This document shows positions 21,501 through 30,366 of a DNA stretch of 64,000 nucleotides, in pieces (the first letter of the stretch is position 1; each line of letters begins with the position of its first letter). The stretch comes from Nectonema munidae (lineage: Eukaryota; Nematomorpha; Nectonematoida; Nectonematidae). The notes beneath the pieces were generated by a model. The model searched no databases. It saw only the letters and a list, made by a program, of their open reading frames with translations, and was not told where the DNA came from. The stretch covers positions 1-64,000 of the forward strand of contig JAUIRK010001015.1 of NCBI GenBank assembly GCA_030549495.1, given 5' to 3'. The translations under genes were made by a program, and so were the position numbers.

Positions 21501-23549
21501 AGAACTAGACTCAGGCCGGCGTAGCATCTTCGTCCGTGCTCTCAACAGCGAAGATCTCTGGCATCTCTGTAACAAAGAGGAATGCCAGTGCCGGAAGTTT
21601 ACAAACCGATGTAACGGGATACCGCGTTTACAAAATATTAAGGAAATTAAAAATTCTTTTAATGTTGAATCAATCAAAAAAAGAATGTCTTCCCAACAAT
21701 ATCTATGTTAGTTCTACAATTGGTTGGTACTGTTAAGATGAAATCAAATAATCTAAATCTTACTCTAACATAGTACTGCTAGTACCAGTTATTCTGAAAC
21801 TTTTTTATCCCATGAACCCCTTACACCAAAATATTTACTATTCTCGCTTCCTCACGATAAAACGTGCACTCTATCAAAATTACGAAGAAAGTTACATTCA
21901 TTATTGCCAGTTAAATTTCCTTCAAAAAAGTGGATAAATAAAAATGTGCAGAAAATTCAACAGTATTTGCCAAGTTTTAACCTCTTGATCAAAGTTATCT
22001 AAAATCATTAAAAAAAGAGCTCCCTCTAAACTTTCTTTTTCTTTAGCAGATAGATAAATAAAAGAAAGAGCATTTTTAAAAATAAAGAAATCGATACTTC
22101 GGGCTATATTGATTACAGACCCTATTAATTATTGTTAAAAAAATTAAGGATTAAAAGTGCATGCATTCAAAAAACAAAATCAAAACTTGTAAAAATATTT
22201 CTAATTTTCTTTCAAAAAATATATAACTGCCATATTTTTAAAAATATTTGAAGTCAAAATTTTTGCCGACTAAAACTTTCACACAATCCCTAGAGGTCGA
22301 TGGATCGTATGCTGGGAAGCGCTGATTTATATTTCTGCTCAGGATGTGAAAATTTTGTATGCAGCTTCTCAAATTTCTCTGAATCCTTCTTCATTTGAAT
22401 CATGTTTATTTAATTCCTGTGTAAACGTGTGAACTTCTTTATTATAATTGTTTTGCTGCTAAGTATAGATTGCATTAATCAATGAGACATAGAGAGTACA
22501 TTTTTAATCGCACTTGAAAAATTATATGCTTTGGAACACTTGAAAGAAAATCAATAAGTCAAAAATTAAAATTAAAGAAATACCTGAAGGAATGTCTGCC
22601 AATGGTAGCAATCTTAAAGTTCTTGTCATTTTGTCGAAAAAATCTTTTGCAGCATCTAAAGATAAATAAAAAATATTGTGCCGCACATTTCATAGCAATA
22701 TTTTTCATAGATTAGCAATAAAATGTCCAAAAAAGATAAGCCTTCAAGAAATACCTGAATAAATTCGATGAAACAAGTTCTAAAGAATTCACAAATAAAA
22801 GATTCATGCTTTTTATAATGTAGAAAGGATTTACACTGTACAAGCAGAATCGTAATTTTATTTTTGCCTCGATTTATTTTCAACTACTACTTTACATGTG
22901 TAGTTTAGCAAGAGCACAGAAGACATCAAAAAGTGGAAAACAAAGAATATAACAAATGTGTAACACGCAAAGTGTATAATGTATACGTCATTTTGCCAGA
23001 CTATTATATATATATATATATATATTATCATTTTTAATTCGTTTTGTCTTTTTGTAGGAATTTAACAATCAACAGATAAGTTAGAATGATTTGGCTATAT
23101 TTTAGGCCAGTCTGAAAATTGGTCTAGAACACCTGCTCTCAGAAAACGTGGTCTTGGAATATTACTTTTAAATTCACTTTGAATTAATGTCTGAAATTGT
23201 GGGGAAAAAAGTATAATTGCTTACTTAAATATTATTTAGATTGAGTATAAAAAAATATTAAAGGGTTTTCGTAAAAAAAAATAGGAAAATACGGTGATAT
23301 TTAAAAATTCATCTCAGAAAATTTGGCCTCTCATTTAATTGTAATGGTTGGAAAAAAGGGAAGTTTTTAACAATCAACTAATCAATCAATTAACTTACAA
23401 ACCAACTACCTATTTAAATAATCAATAACTAGTTAAACAATTAAAAATCAATCAACCAACAAAGTAAATAATTGAGTAGATTAATGCAGTAATTAAGTTA
23501 GCGCCTAACTTTTAAATTTTTCTCAAAAAGTTTTTTGGGGTGCACGTTT
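15544..23549 (-). CDS. Putative host gene made of micro-exons, 3' part
   Basis: Eight or nine short exons on the minus strand are bounded by AG acceptors and GT donors. They are richer in G+C than their flanks and join in frame. From the 5' side: 23510-23549, then either 23133-23190 or 22755-22779, then 22584-22655, 20092-20127, 17595-17696, 16173-16293, 15842-15953, and 15544-15558 with the stop. Intron phases after the first exon run 0, 1, 1, 1, 1, 2, 0 and agree at every junction. With the longer alternative the joined piece is about 185 codons. It has a charged helical stretch (ENKKKILAKIKKLDDDQNK) and a short Cys-containing segment (LCMYNCLLHGHGIRGY). I do not recognise the protein. The 5' end is missing. 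The model was built by eye; the exon set is an inference, though the phase agreement is hard to get by chance. Confidence 0.45.
15842..15953 (-). CDS. Candidate exon, 112 nt, phase 2-0
   Basis: Acceptor TGACTGCTAG, strong donor GTAAGT. It encodes 37 codons with LCMYNCLLHGHGIRGY and a basic, proline-containing end, KNRKPYPNFQ. It is G+C richer than its surroundings. The codon split with the previous exon works exactly. Confidence 0.55.
16173..16293 (-). CDS. Candidate exon, 121 nt, phase 1-2
   Basis: Acceptor TTATCCACAG. It encodes a lysine-rich helical, probably coiled-coil segment, ENKKKILAKIKKLDDDQNK. The donor GTAAAA lies two bases into the last codon. If that donor is not used the frame meets TAA at once, giving an alternative C-terminus here. 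Confidence 0.6.
16614..16908. mobile_element. Short non-autonomous hAT element
   Basis: It begins with CAGGGGTTTTTAAA, followed by a TGGACCCC-rich subterminal stretch. It ends with the mirrored AAGAATCCCTG after ACGGACCTCTAG. The flanks CTCTAATA and CTATAAAT agree at 5 of 8 positions as a possible 8-bp target duplication. It is 295 bp with no coding capacity, and lies in an intron of the putative micro-exon gene. Confidence 0.65.
16995..17030. repeat. TA microsatellite
   Basis: An interrupted (TA)n run. A similar run lies at 23004-23026. Confidence 0.8.
17595..17696 (-). CDS. Candidate exon, 102 nt, phase 1-1
   Basis: Acceptor TTTTTTCTAG, donor GTAATG. Its 34 codons are acidic and include PFAYLYSGEVSMDSDSV. 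At about 45% G+C it stands out from introns near 25%. It is one of the most convincing members of the chain. Confidence 0.6.
17740..17870. repeat. Short tandem repeat of about 41 bp next to a GC-rich word
   Basis: Two units containing CAAATACAATTAAACTCAAT follow the GC-rich TATGGCCCGCGTGCC. That word resembles the terminus of some hAT elements, but no partner end was found. Confidence 0.5.
18315..18990 (-). pseudogene. Decayed coding sequence of unknown origin
   Basis: Several long, protein-like runs lie in order on the minus strand with few codons lost between them. The first, 18990-18870, contains SSRRTFSLMATKAASKKPF. The second, 18760-18720, contains DFDFKIRFTDENLKLVYQ. The third, 18645-18430, contains FFYHVAFLDSKTSKIS and EDNALLDILIQKMYSMMNEL, with one in-frame TAG replacing a likely glutamine codon. 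The last, 18395-18314, contains LKRDADLESITEQVKGSS. About four breaks are needed to run through it. I do not recognise the family. It could be a transposase relic or a processed host pseudogene. It lies in an intron of the putative gene, on the same strand. Confidence 0.4.
19000..20090. other. AT-rich intronic stretch with one stray exon-like segment
   Basis: At 19562-19665, minus strand, TTTTTATAG precedes 34 basic codons (SKRPKFKTSALISLKK) and GTATTTG follows. Entry phase 1 fits the preceding exon, but exit phase 0 does not fit the next one, so it was left out of the model. Around 19290-19350 the word CACAAAAT recurs a few times. I see nothing else. Confidence 0.35.
20092..20127 (-). CDS. 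Candidate micro-exon, 36 nt, phase 1-1
   Basis: A T-rich tract and TTTTGAAG precede it and a strong GTAAGA donor follows. It encodes FNEENDGKKIK and is symmetric. An open frame continues upstream to 20278, but the pyrimidine tract argues for splicing. Confidence 0.45.
20740..21620 (+). mobile_element. GC-rich retroelement fragment (leader and gag-like start), broken
   Basis: This stretch is much richer in G+C than the rest of the window. An untranslated-looking leader (20740-21034) precedes a hydrophilic open segment (from about 21035) that has the look of a Gag N-terminus. The last 290 bp recur inverted at 25710-25990. Placing it in the LTR retroelements is an inference from layout and composition; no polymerase is present. 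It is incomplete and broken, a fossil. Confidence 0.4.
21786..22324. mobile_element. hAT-derived short element
   Basis: It starts CAGTTATTCTGAAAC followed by CCATGAACCCCTT. It ends with the mirrored GGTCGATGGATCGTATGC then GGGAAGCGCTG. Both ends follow the hAT pattern of C-rich words just inside the terminus. The 8-bp flanks do not match. No transposase coding is seen in the AT-rich middle. It lies in an intron of the putative micro-exon gene. Confidence 0.5.
22584..22655 (-). CDS. Candidate exon, 72 nt, phase 1-1
   Basis: Acceptor TTATCTTTAG, donor CAG/GTATTTC. Its 24 codons include DFFDKMTRTLRLLPLADIP. The composition is clearly more protein-like than its flanks. Because it is symmetric (phase 1-1), skipping it keeps the frame. 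Confidence 0.55.
22755..22779 (-). CDS. Candidate micro-exon, 25 nt
   Basis: Acceptor ATTCTTTAG, donor GTATTTC, phase 0 to 1, encoding NLFHRIYS. The donor context AGAAATACCTGAA (plus strand) is repeated exactly at the next exon. This suggests that the two exons arose by tandem duplication. Confidence 0.4.
23133..23190 (-). CDS. Candidate exon, 58 nt, possible alternative to 22755-22779
   Basis: Acceptor ACAATTTCAG, donor GTGTTC, phase 0 to 1, encoding SEFKSNIPRPRFLRA. It has the same entry and exit phases as the 25-nt exon at 22755-22779, so the two cannot be used in series but could be mutually exclusive. If not spliced out, the frame runs on to a TAG about 13 codons later. Confidence 0.4.
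23510..23549 (-). CDS. Candidate micro-exon, 40 nt
   Basis: It is preceded by TTATTTTCAG and followed by GTTAGG, a weak donor. It is read in phase 2 to 0, giving NVHPKKLFEKNLK. It is the least certain member of the chain because of the donor. No convincing exon ending in phase 2 was found upstream. Confidence 0.3.
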
Positions 23550-24006
23550 CTGAAAATAAAAATTTTTCAATCCAAGTATTCTGAGAGCCAAACTGAGATT
23601 TCTTGATCCATAAAAGAGATAATTAATAAAGATTGAACATTTTTTATTAAACTTTGACTAGATTATCTTAAATATAAAGTCAAAGCCTTTGCCGCACCTT
23701 TCTAAAGTGATTGATATAAAATGAATCAAAACATCACCACATGTGAGGAGTCTAAGTGAAAATATTTGTTATTGCAAAGAGTGTAAATAATGATTCACCA
23801 TTGTAGTTGTAAATCATAAAGGACATATTATCACGATTATACATAATTCTATAGATGTTAATAGTTAAGGATTAAAAATATAAAAATGACAGAGCTTAAA
23901 AAAAATAACATCTGATGGATTTATCTCCCCCACAAATTATACAATTAATTAAAGCTTTTTTTAGGAAGATCTCAGAGCTCTATTTCTTGGACAACTGTGA
24001 AATAAT

Positions 24007-24207
24007 CTATTGCTTTTTAGACCAAGCTAAATGGACTACGCCCCAATCTTTATAATGTCCAATCAATAGCCTTTCGCCATAATTTTTTCTCTGATAGCGA
24101 GCAATAGAGGAAAGCAAAATGTATGGAAAAATATATATAAACGTGAAAATCTTACAGATTTGAAAAGGCAAACAAAGATCAGTGGTTAAGAAAAAAATAT
24201 CAAACAT
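24007..24207 (-). CDS. Two-exon start of a small secreted-protein gene, relative of the mobile-block exon
   Basis: The ATG at 24207 opens a hydrophobic leader, MFDIFFLTTDLCLPFQI, which ends at 24156 in a phase-1 GTAAGA donor. This is the same layout as the exon at 7333-7390. A second exon is read from 24047 after TTATAAAG, in matching phase, to TAG at 24007. The unspliced frame also reads through with an alignable RLLIG segment (LLIG in the 7.1 kb copy). About 50 bp of further similarity to the mobile block lies at 23690-23760, ending beside an acceptor-like TTTTCACTTAG. It may be the host parent of the mobile copies or an old copy itself. The mature product would be very short. Confidence 0.35.
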   Translation of the reverse strand: MFDIFFLTTDLCLPFQICKIFTFIYIFPYILLSSIARYQRKNYGERLLIGHYKDWGVVHLAWSKKQ

Positions 24208-24239
24208 AATTCGTTGGAAAGGTAATGCTGCAAAAATTT

Positions 24240-25700
24240 TATTATATAATATAGGTCTCCCATAGTCTTGTCAGGTCACTAATATCCATTTCATGTGAAG
24301 TGAATTTTACCAGGGGCAATATTTGATTAAAGTTCAGCAGAAAAAATCTCATGACTTCAATAAATTTTTTTAGAATTCTAGAATTTTATGTTTTCTTTTT
24401 TTCAAATAACATTTTACATTAGAATATTTTTGATTGATTACTATCTTTGTCCTTTTAGAAAAACAAAAATTAAAAAAATTGTGCTTAAAGGTAAATTGCA
24501 TAAATTTTTTGAAATAAATGTGAAAAATGAATGCAGGTAATTGCACTGAATTTATTCGACAAATATTTGCATCAGCTGAGAAAAAGAAGTAGGAAGTAGC
24601 ACAGAATGAAAAGTCAAAAACAATGCCCTTTTCCTTGGCTTGGCTTCAAATTTAAAACAAAAGCAGACCACGATCGTCAAATTGATGTATAGCTTTTGTT
24701 CAAATGCAAAATTTTGAAGAGCTGTATGAATCCAAAGCACGATGCAAGAAAAATGATGCATTCAGCATAACTTTGTGTATTGTAAAGTTGCAGATATCGC
24801 AAAGATTGAGAATCGATCTGAAACGCCTGAATCAGAGGTGGGGAACCTTTGACCTAAAGGCTGCTTGAGGCATTTCTAGATTTTATGAGGGGCCTTTGAA
24901 AAAGTGAGTGCATAAGTAACGATTGTATTTTAATAAGCTCTGTCATATGAAATTTGACGGATGCAAAAAATAATAATTTTTTATATTTTACTTTTTTAAT
25001 GTATGTCATTGCAAACATAAAATCATACCTTTATTCTTCATATATACGCTTACTAGATTTTTATACTCTCAAGCCGGGACAAAATGGTATTGAATGATAT
25101 GAAAACAAAATTTAGTATTTATTAGAAAATTAATTCATCTGTTAAATACTTGGAAAATTAAGGGTGAGTTTAATAATAAAAAAAAAGGATAAACAAGTAT
25201 ACTTGGACCTACATTTTTTCAAACGTTTAATTTAACATATATAGGATTATTGAATGAAATACCAGGCTTCTCAAGCATTGGGGATTGCGTTGTTAAGCAG
25301 AGGAAAAGTTGGAACCATCTGGAAAAACGGAAACATCTGGCCAACTTATTCATATATTGATGAATGCAAAATTTCTATTTAAATTTCATGTAGAAAATAA
25401 TACGAAAAAAGAATATAAAGTGGAGCTTTCAAGCTTAAAATAAAACCGGTATATAAAACCTTTTTTTTTTCACACTCAATATGAAAATTAAGATAGCATA
25501 TTTTTTCTAATAAAATAAATTTTAATGACATTTCCTTTCGTGCTTTTCCATGTCCTATTCTTGGGAATCACCGTTTTCTTTCTTGACCCAACCTAAATTT
25601 AAAATTTTCATCAAACATAATTAGCAGATGAAAATTTGCATGATCAATTGATACTGAGAACCACAATGATAGAACCTGAAAGCAAATGCTCTCTGAAAAA
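24240..25700. other. AT-rich spacer with one hAT-like terminus
   Basis: CAGAGGTGGGGAACC at about 24834-24848, with AAAGGC and GGGGCC words just inside, matches hAT-type ends, but I could not find the opposite end. The minus-strand frame 24552-24761 shows no motif. I see no other gene. Confidence 0.4.
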
Positions 25701-25709
25701 TAATTTTTG

Positions 25710-25990
25710 TCAACGTGGTATCCCGTTACATCGGTTTGTAAACTTCTGGAACTGGCATTCCTCTTTGCTACTGGAATGCCAGAGATCTTCGCTGCTGAGA
25801 GCACCGATGAAGATGCTACGCCGGCCTGAGTCTAGTTCTTATGGATTGCTAGGATATGCCGGCGGAAGTTGTTGTAGAGGAGCGAGAGCTTGTCCATGTG
25901 TAGAGCTGATCAAGAGAGGTCTTCTCCAAACCAAAGTAAGCCAGCATGACCTCGTCCTTGCTCAGAGCTCTTTCCGAGCCAGGGCGAGAT
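25710..25990 (-). mobile_element. Inverted copy of the GC-rich retroelement fragment
   Basis: About 280 bp match the reverse complement of 21340-21620 with about 8-10% differences. It is broken and lacks any end structure. The two pieces lie about 4.4 kb apart in opposite orientation. Confidence 0.7.
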
Positions 25991-26640
25991 CCTGAAAGCT
26001 ACAAAAGCAAGAAGAAACACAAATCTTTTACACATGTAATTTTACAGACCTCAAACAGTCGTTTGCAGATTTCTTCATCATCACTAATTACTTTCTTTAC
26101 ATTTGTAGTATTTGTGTTTCATTCTATATTTCATACGTACAATAGGAATTTATATTACTCAGCATATTTTATTTTTCCATATACTTTAATTATTTTGCAA
26201 TAAAAACTATGGATCATCAAGGTTATAAATATTACCTTAATAATGAAAGCTCAATAACTTTTCATTATTATAGCACTAAAAGACATTCTAAAAATATTTT
26301 AGAATGAAATAGTCTCTTCCAGTTGAGACAACTACAGTGTGGGAAGTTTAGGAATTTTTTATTAAATGTGCAGAAAATTTTTTAAAAGACATGTCAGAAA
26401 TAGAAGAGCTCAATTCAAACTACGCATGGAATGGCGGAAATATAAAAAAAGAAAGAGAAGAACAAATTAAAAAAATATTTTTGGAATATCAGAATTAATA
26501 GAAACCTTTACTTTTTTCTTTCGCGAATTTCTGCACACATTTCTCAAGCAATAAATATTGAAGTTGATGATGAAAACAATGATTATAACGTTGATTTTTC
26601 ATGATTAAATGAAGGTCGAAGATTTGATATTTCTTTTTTA
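25990..26640 (+). other. Spacer with coding-like relic
   Basis: At 26367-26497 about 43 hydrophilic codons (MSEIEELNSNYAWNGGN) follow an acceptor-like ATGTGCAG. A second acidic run (EVDDENNDYNVDF) lies at about 26555-26610. They may be parts of one decayed protein. I do not recognise it. Confidence 0.25.
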
Positions 26641-26641
26641 A

Positions 26642-28709
26642 CACTAGAAGTACCAAAGATTTTTTATACCTAAAAAGACAATGTGGTCAAATTGACCACT
26701 CTGTATAACTTATCCAAAATTTGAAAATTAGAACTATTTTATTTAAAAATAATAATAAAAAAACAATAAAAACGCCTAACAGCTATTACATATAATTAAC
26801 TTCTTTTTTATGCATTTACCACATGCCATTTTTCCACACTTTTTGCACTTTTCAGTAGTTTTATTTTTACAGCGTTTTGTTTGGCACAGTTTTCTGGTTG
26901 ATGAAGATAACATTTTGTCGTCATTCAAAGAAAAGTCCGAATCACTATTGCATATTTCAACTTGATCTTTAACTAACTCTTCAATAAGATTCATAATAAA
27001 TTGGCGTCTTGATATAGAAGATTTATTTATTTTCTTGTAAAGTATATAAGAATTTACCACGGCTAAATCTAAAACATTGAAAAAAAGGGCTAATGGCCAT
27101 CTTCTAACTCCTGCTTTTGAAGTATATAACTTTGTCATCTGGTCAACTATATCTACACCATACTTTGTTGAGTTATAAAACAAAATTGTTTCAGGCTTTT
27201 TTTTATTATCTTGCAAAATTTTTATTGTTTTAGTATGAAGAGAACTCAAAATCAACACCATTTTGTTTTCTTTTGCTTTATACGCTGTAAGAGAAATGTT
27301 TTCATTGCAATAAAAAATTTTTGAAGAAAATTTAGGCATTTTATTAGGCTTGTGCTTCAAAAGTTCAGGAATTTCTTTCCTATTCAGCTTTATAGTTCCA
27401 ACCAAACTTGTTTTTTTTTCAAGCAGTTTTTCGCACAAACTTTTGGAAGTAAAATAGTTGTCACAAGTTACATTGTAACCTTTATTATACAGTTTGGATT
27501 GTTCAAGCAATTTATCCACTACATAATGACCAAGTTGAAGATTTCTTCTATCTTCATCTTTTCCAAGATAAGGAAATCCACCACAAACATACTTTGATTC
27601 AACCTCAACAGGTAGCCAAAACTTTATGCCAAATTTATCTGGCTTGGATGGTAGGTATTGAGTAAAAGGGCACCTTGCTTTAGTAGGAAAAAGCTGTTCA
27701 TCCACGCTCAAATAACAGTCAAGTGTATATGAGAGAATACAATTTTCTATAAAGATATTCCAAATATCGGAAAAAAGTGCAAATTTATCATTCTCAAGTC
27801 TTTTATTACGATCGCTTTTCATATCAAACCTCAGATATTTCATAATCTTTTCATACTTTAAACGTGACATAGTGTTTGAGAAAAAATTGACGCCCCATTT
27901 TTTTGACCAAAAAGACTTGAGAGGGTAATTTTTACCCCCTAAAACGCCGCGCAATATTGAAAGTGCCATAAATTTGTCAATATCGTGCAAATCAATTTTC
28001 CAGTCATTTTCAAAATTTTTAGCTTCAAAGTTAGTACATTTTTGTATGTGTCGCAACATGTTCTCTGAAATTATACATCGAAAAGCTGAAACAAAACTTT
28101 TATCAATATTACGAAGAGAATAATTTGTTGGACCAGATTTTACTTTGAAAACATTTTGTTGTTGTTTACGTCCATGTTCATCAGAGCAAGAAATTTCTGA
28201 CCAAATTGTTCCATCTTTTCCAATCATATCATTATTATTTTGAAAGTCTACTTCTTCGGTTTCTAAGTTATTTGATGAATCTTCTGAAGTGAAAGAAGTC
28301 TCTAAATTACGGAGAGTTTCTTCATCGCTTTCGCTGGAGAGAAAATCTGAACCAGAATTATCTTCCTCGAGACTACGAATGAATAACAACGCGTTTGCAG
28401 AGGCTTCTCTTTTATACTTAGGAAGAGGCATTGAATAAAAAATATTAAAAAATGAATTAAAAAGGACAAGCAACTGAAAACAAATGTTTGATTGATGAGA
28501 TGTCAAAATGACCACTTTGTCTTTTTAGGTATGTTAGTCTCTGCACAGAAAATTCATAAATGTTTTGAAGAACACATGTATTAAAAACATAGTATAATTA
28601 TATATATTAAAAGTCACAAAGTGACTGATGATTTAATTGTTGGATTCTATATAAATTTATTGATTAAAAAGTACGATGTGGTCATTTTGACCACTTTGTC
28701 TTTCTAGTG
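26642..28709 (-). mobile_element. piggyBac family 1, copy 1
   Basis: It is a 2068-bp element bounded by inverted CACTAGAA termini. The low-coordinate end is flanked by the expected TTAA (26638-26641); the other flank reads TGTC, so the target duplication is not intact. Just inside each end lies the palindrome GTGGTCAAATTGACCAC or a close variant, and a half-site recurs near the transposase start. These are probable transposase binding sites. Copy 2 at 50640-52706 is about 99% identical. Confidence 0.92.
26776..28431 (-). CDS. piggyBac-type transposase, intact
   Basis: I start at the ATG at 28431 (MPLPKYKREA), giving 551 residues. A longer frame to 28515 would begin at a GTG inside the subterminal repeat. 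An acidic N-terminal region (residues 20-75) is followed by the DDE_Tnp_1_7 core. The catalytic aspartates fall at about D244 (LSVDEQLF), D324 (CDNYFTSK) and D427 (GVDIVDQM), with the conserved D430 beside it. The C-terminus is a cysteine-rich domain with CKKCGKMACGKCI, the piggyBac DNA-binding zinc domain. Length and motifs match active family members. It catalyses precise cut-and-paste at TTAA. Whether it is expressed is unknown. Confidence 0.92.
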   Translation of the reverse strand: MPLPKYKREASANALLFIRSLEEDNSGSDFLSSESDEETLRNLETSFTSEDSSNNLETEEVDFQNNNDMIGKDGTIWSEISCSDEHGRKQQQNVFKVKSGPTNYSLRNIDKSFVSAFRCIISENMLRHIQKCTNFEAKNFENDWKIDLHDIDKFMALSILRGVLGGKNYPLKSFWSKKWGVNFFSNTMSRLKYEKIMKYLRFDMKSDRNKRLENDKFALFSDIWNIFIENCILSYTLDCYLSVDEQLFPTKARCPFTQYLPSKPDKFGIKFWLPVEVESKYVCGGFPYLGKDEDRRNLQLGHYVVDKLLEQSKLYNKGYNVTCDNYFTSKSLCEKLLEKKTSLVGTIKLNRKEIPELLKHKPNKMPKFSSKIFYCNENISLTAYKAKENKMVLILSSLHTKTIKILQDNKKKPETILFYNSTKYGVDIVDQMTKLYTSKAGVRRWPLALFFNVLDLAVVNSYILYKKINKSSISRRQFIMNLIEELVKDQVEICNSDSDFSLNDDKMLSSSTRKLCQTKRCKNKTTEKCKKCGKMACGKCIKKKLIICNSC

Positions 28710-28713
28710 TGTC

Positions 28714-30366
28714 ATAAAATAAAGTTTTGTTGTAATATAAAACATTTTAAGATTATTTAATTAAAAATTTTCTTTTTATTTCCATAAACAACTTGTTTGT
28801 ATTACTTAATAAAAAATAGCTATATTATAAATTAAAAAATAAAAAAAAAAAATTAAAATTAAATTTAAAGTAATAAATTTTTTATTAAAAAGTCAATAAA
28901 AACCTGGAATAGCCTTCCCATTTGTATTAGGCTTCTGAAAAACACTTGTATGTTTCAAACGTAAATGTAAAAATTTTTTTATTTCAACTCGTTAGTGACT
29001 TTGAGTATATTTATTACCCATACTATATTTTATATCTTTGAGATTTTGGTACTCGTGCTCTTTTGTATTTTTTTAGGTAATTCCTTTTCATATTCCCCTC
29101 CAACCACAATGCATCTCTACACCCAGCATCAATTTTTCGCCAGTTCATCGCTTCTCTATCAGCAATAATTGATATTTGCTTTCTTCTCTCTTTTTTTACG
29201 TATGTATATATATATATTTTGAAAATTATATGCTTTGTGAACATGTTTGAAAATTGTCTTTCTCTGAATTTTTTCTCCTATTTTTTATATCATTTTTAAG
29301 TCCTGTTGTAAATATGAATTTAGTATAATGTTCCTATTTTTTTATAAGTGTGACAATAACCTATTTGGTTTGATCCACCATGCTGTATGTTATTATTCTT
29401 ATTCTTCCTTTTTTTTTATTAAAAATAAATAAATAAAGAATCAAAAAATATTGATTTTCCTGATATGTAGGCTTATGAACTTTTATGTTAAATAAACAAA
29501 AATCTGCTTTATATGAATTTTTAAAAAAAAAGATCACATATACACGTCTTTAACTGTTTGATTTTTTTTGTCATTTTATGAATTTCAATGTATAGTTTTG
29601 TTTTATTGAAAGTTAAGCATATCTTATATCAAAATTACTTTTGATATAAAATCTACTAAAAAAAACAATGAAAAAACTTTATATAAAGTAAATTTTTTCT
29701 ATATAAAATTTTTAAATAATATAATTTTTCCGAAATATGTATAAAAATTCAAGATATTTTTAGAAATTTTATTAATAAATATAAACTAAATATATAATTT
29801 TAATATAGTTTTCTTATTTTAATTTGTTCAAGAATTAAAATGAACTGTATTTTCCATATTTGAAAATAAAAAAAATGTCACATAAAAAAAGTTTTAGAAA
29901 AAAAATAAGATCAGTCAGTTGACACAAAACTTGATAAAGTTTCATTCTCATAAAAAAAGAAGTTGTATTCCTTTGCAAGAAAATTCCTTGAAAGAATTTA
30001 CGAGAATACCATTGAAGACATTAATTATGGGTCGTTTTCATTTTCTTGCCAAAACAATTAAAGCAAAGAAAGAAAGAAAGAATCACACTCTACCGATAAC
30101 ACTGAACAACAACATAATTGCTTCCTCGATCAAACTAGCTAAAACTTGTTTGAAATGTATTTTTAAGTTAAAACTTATTAAACTTTTGAGTTGATTAGCT
30201 CTAGTTTAAAAAATACATGATGATTACTAAATCGGTATATATATATATAACATATAATATATCTCCTCCGTCTTTGATCATTAATCATGTCATTAAGCAG
30301 TGTAAAATCAGTTTTTATATTTTCATTATATTTTATTTTATTCTATTTCAGTGCTAATATAATTTA
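28714..30366. other. Very AT-rich spacer
   Basis: It is dominated by A and T runs. A plus-strand frame at 29919-30194 (91 codons, basic, SHKKRSCIPLQ) has no recognisable domain and could be chance or an eroded exon. A TA microsatellite lies at about 30235-30250, before the next gene. Confidence 0.4.

Noticed and set aside
23565-23612. First exon with ATG just upstream of the 40-nt exon
   Set aside because: The gap to the next exon would be an intron of about 18 bases with no GT donor, and the frame stops after 14 codons.
29919-30194. 91-codon gene upstream of the 551-codon frame
   Set aside because: No domain, no splice partner, and composition follows the AT-rich surroundings.
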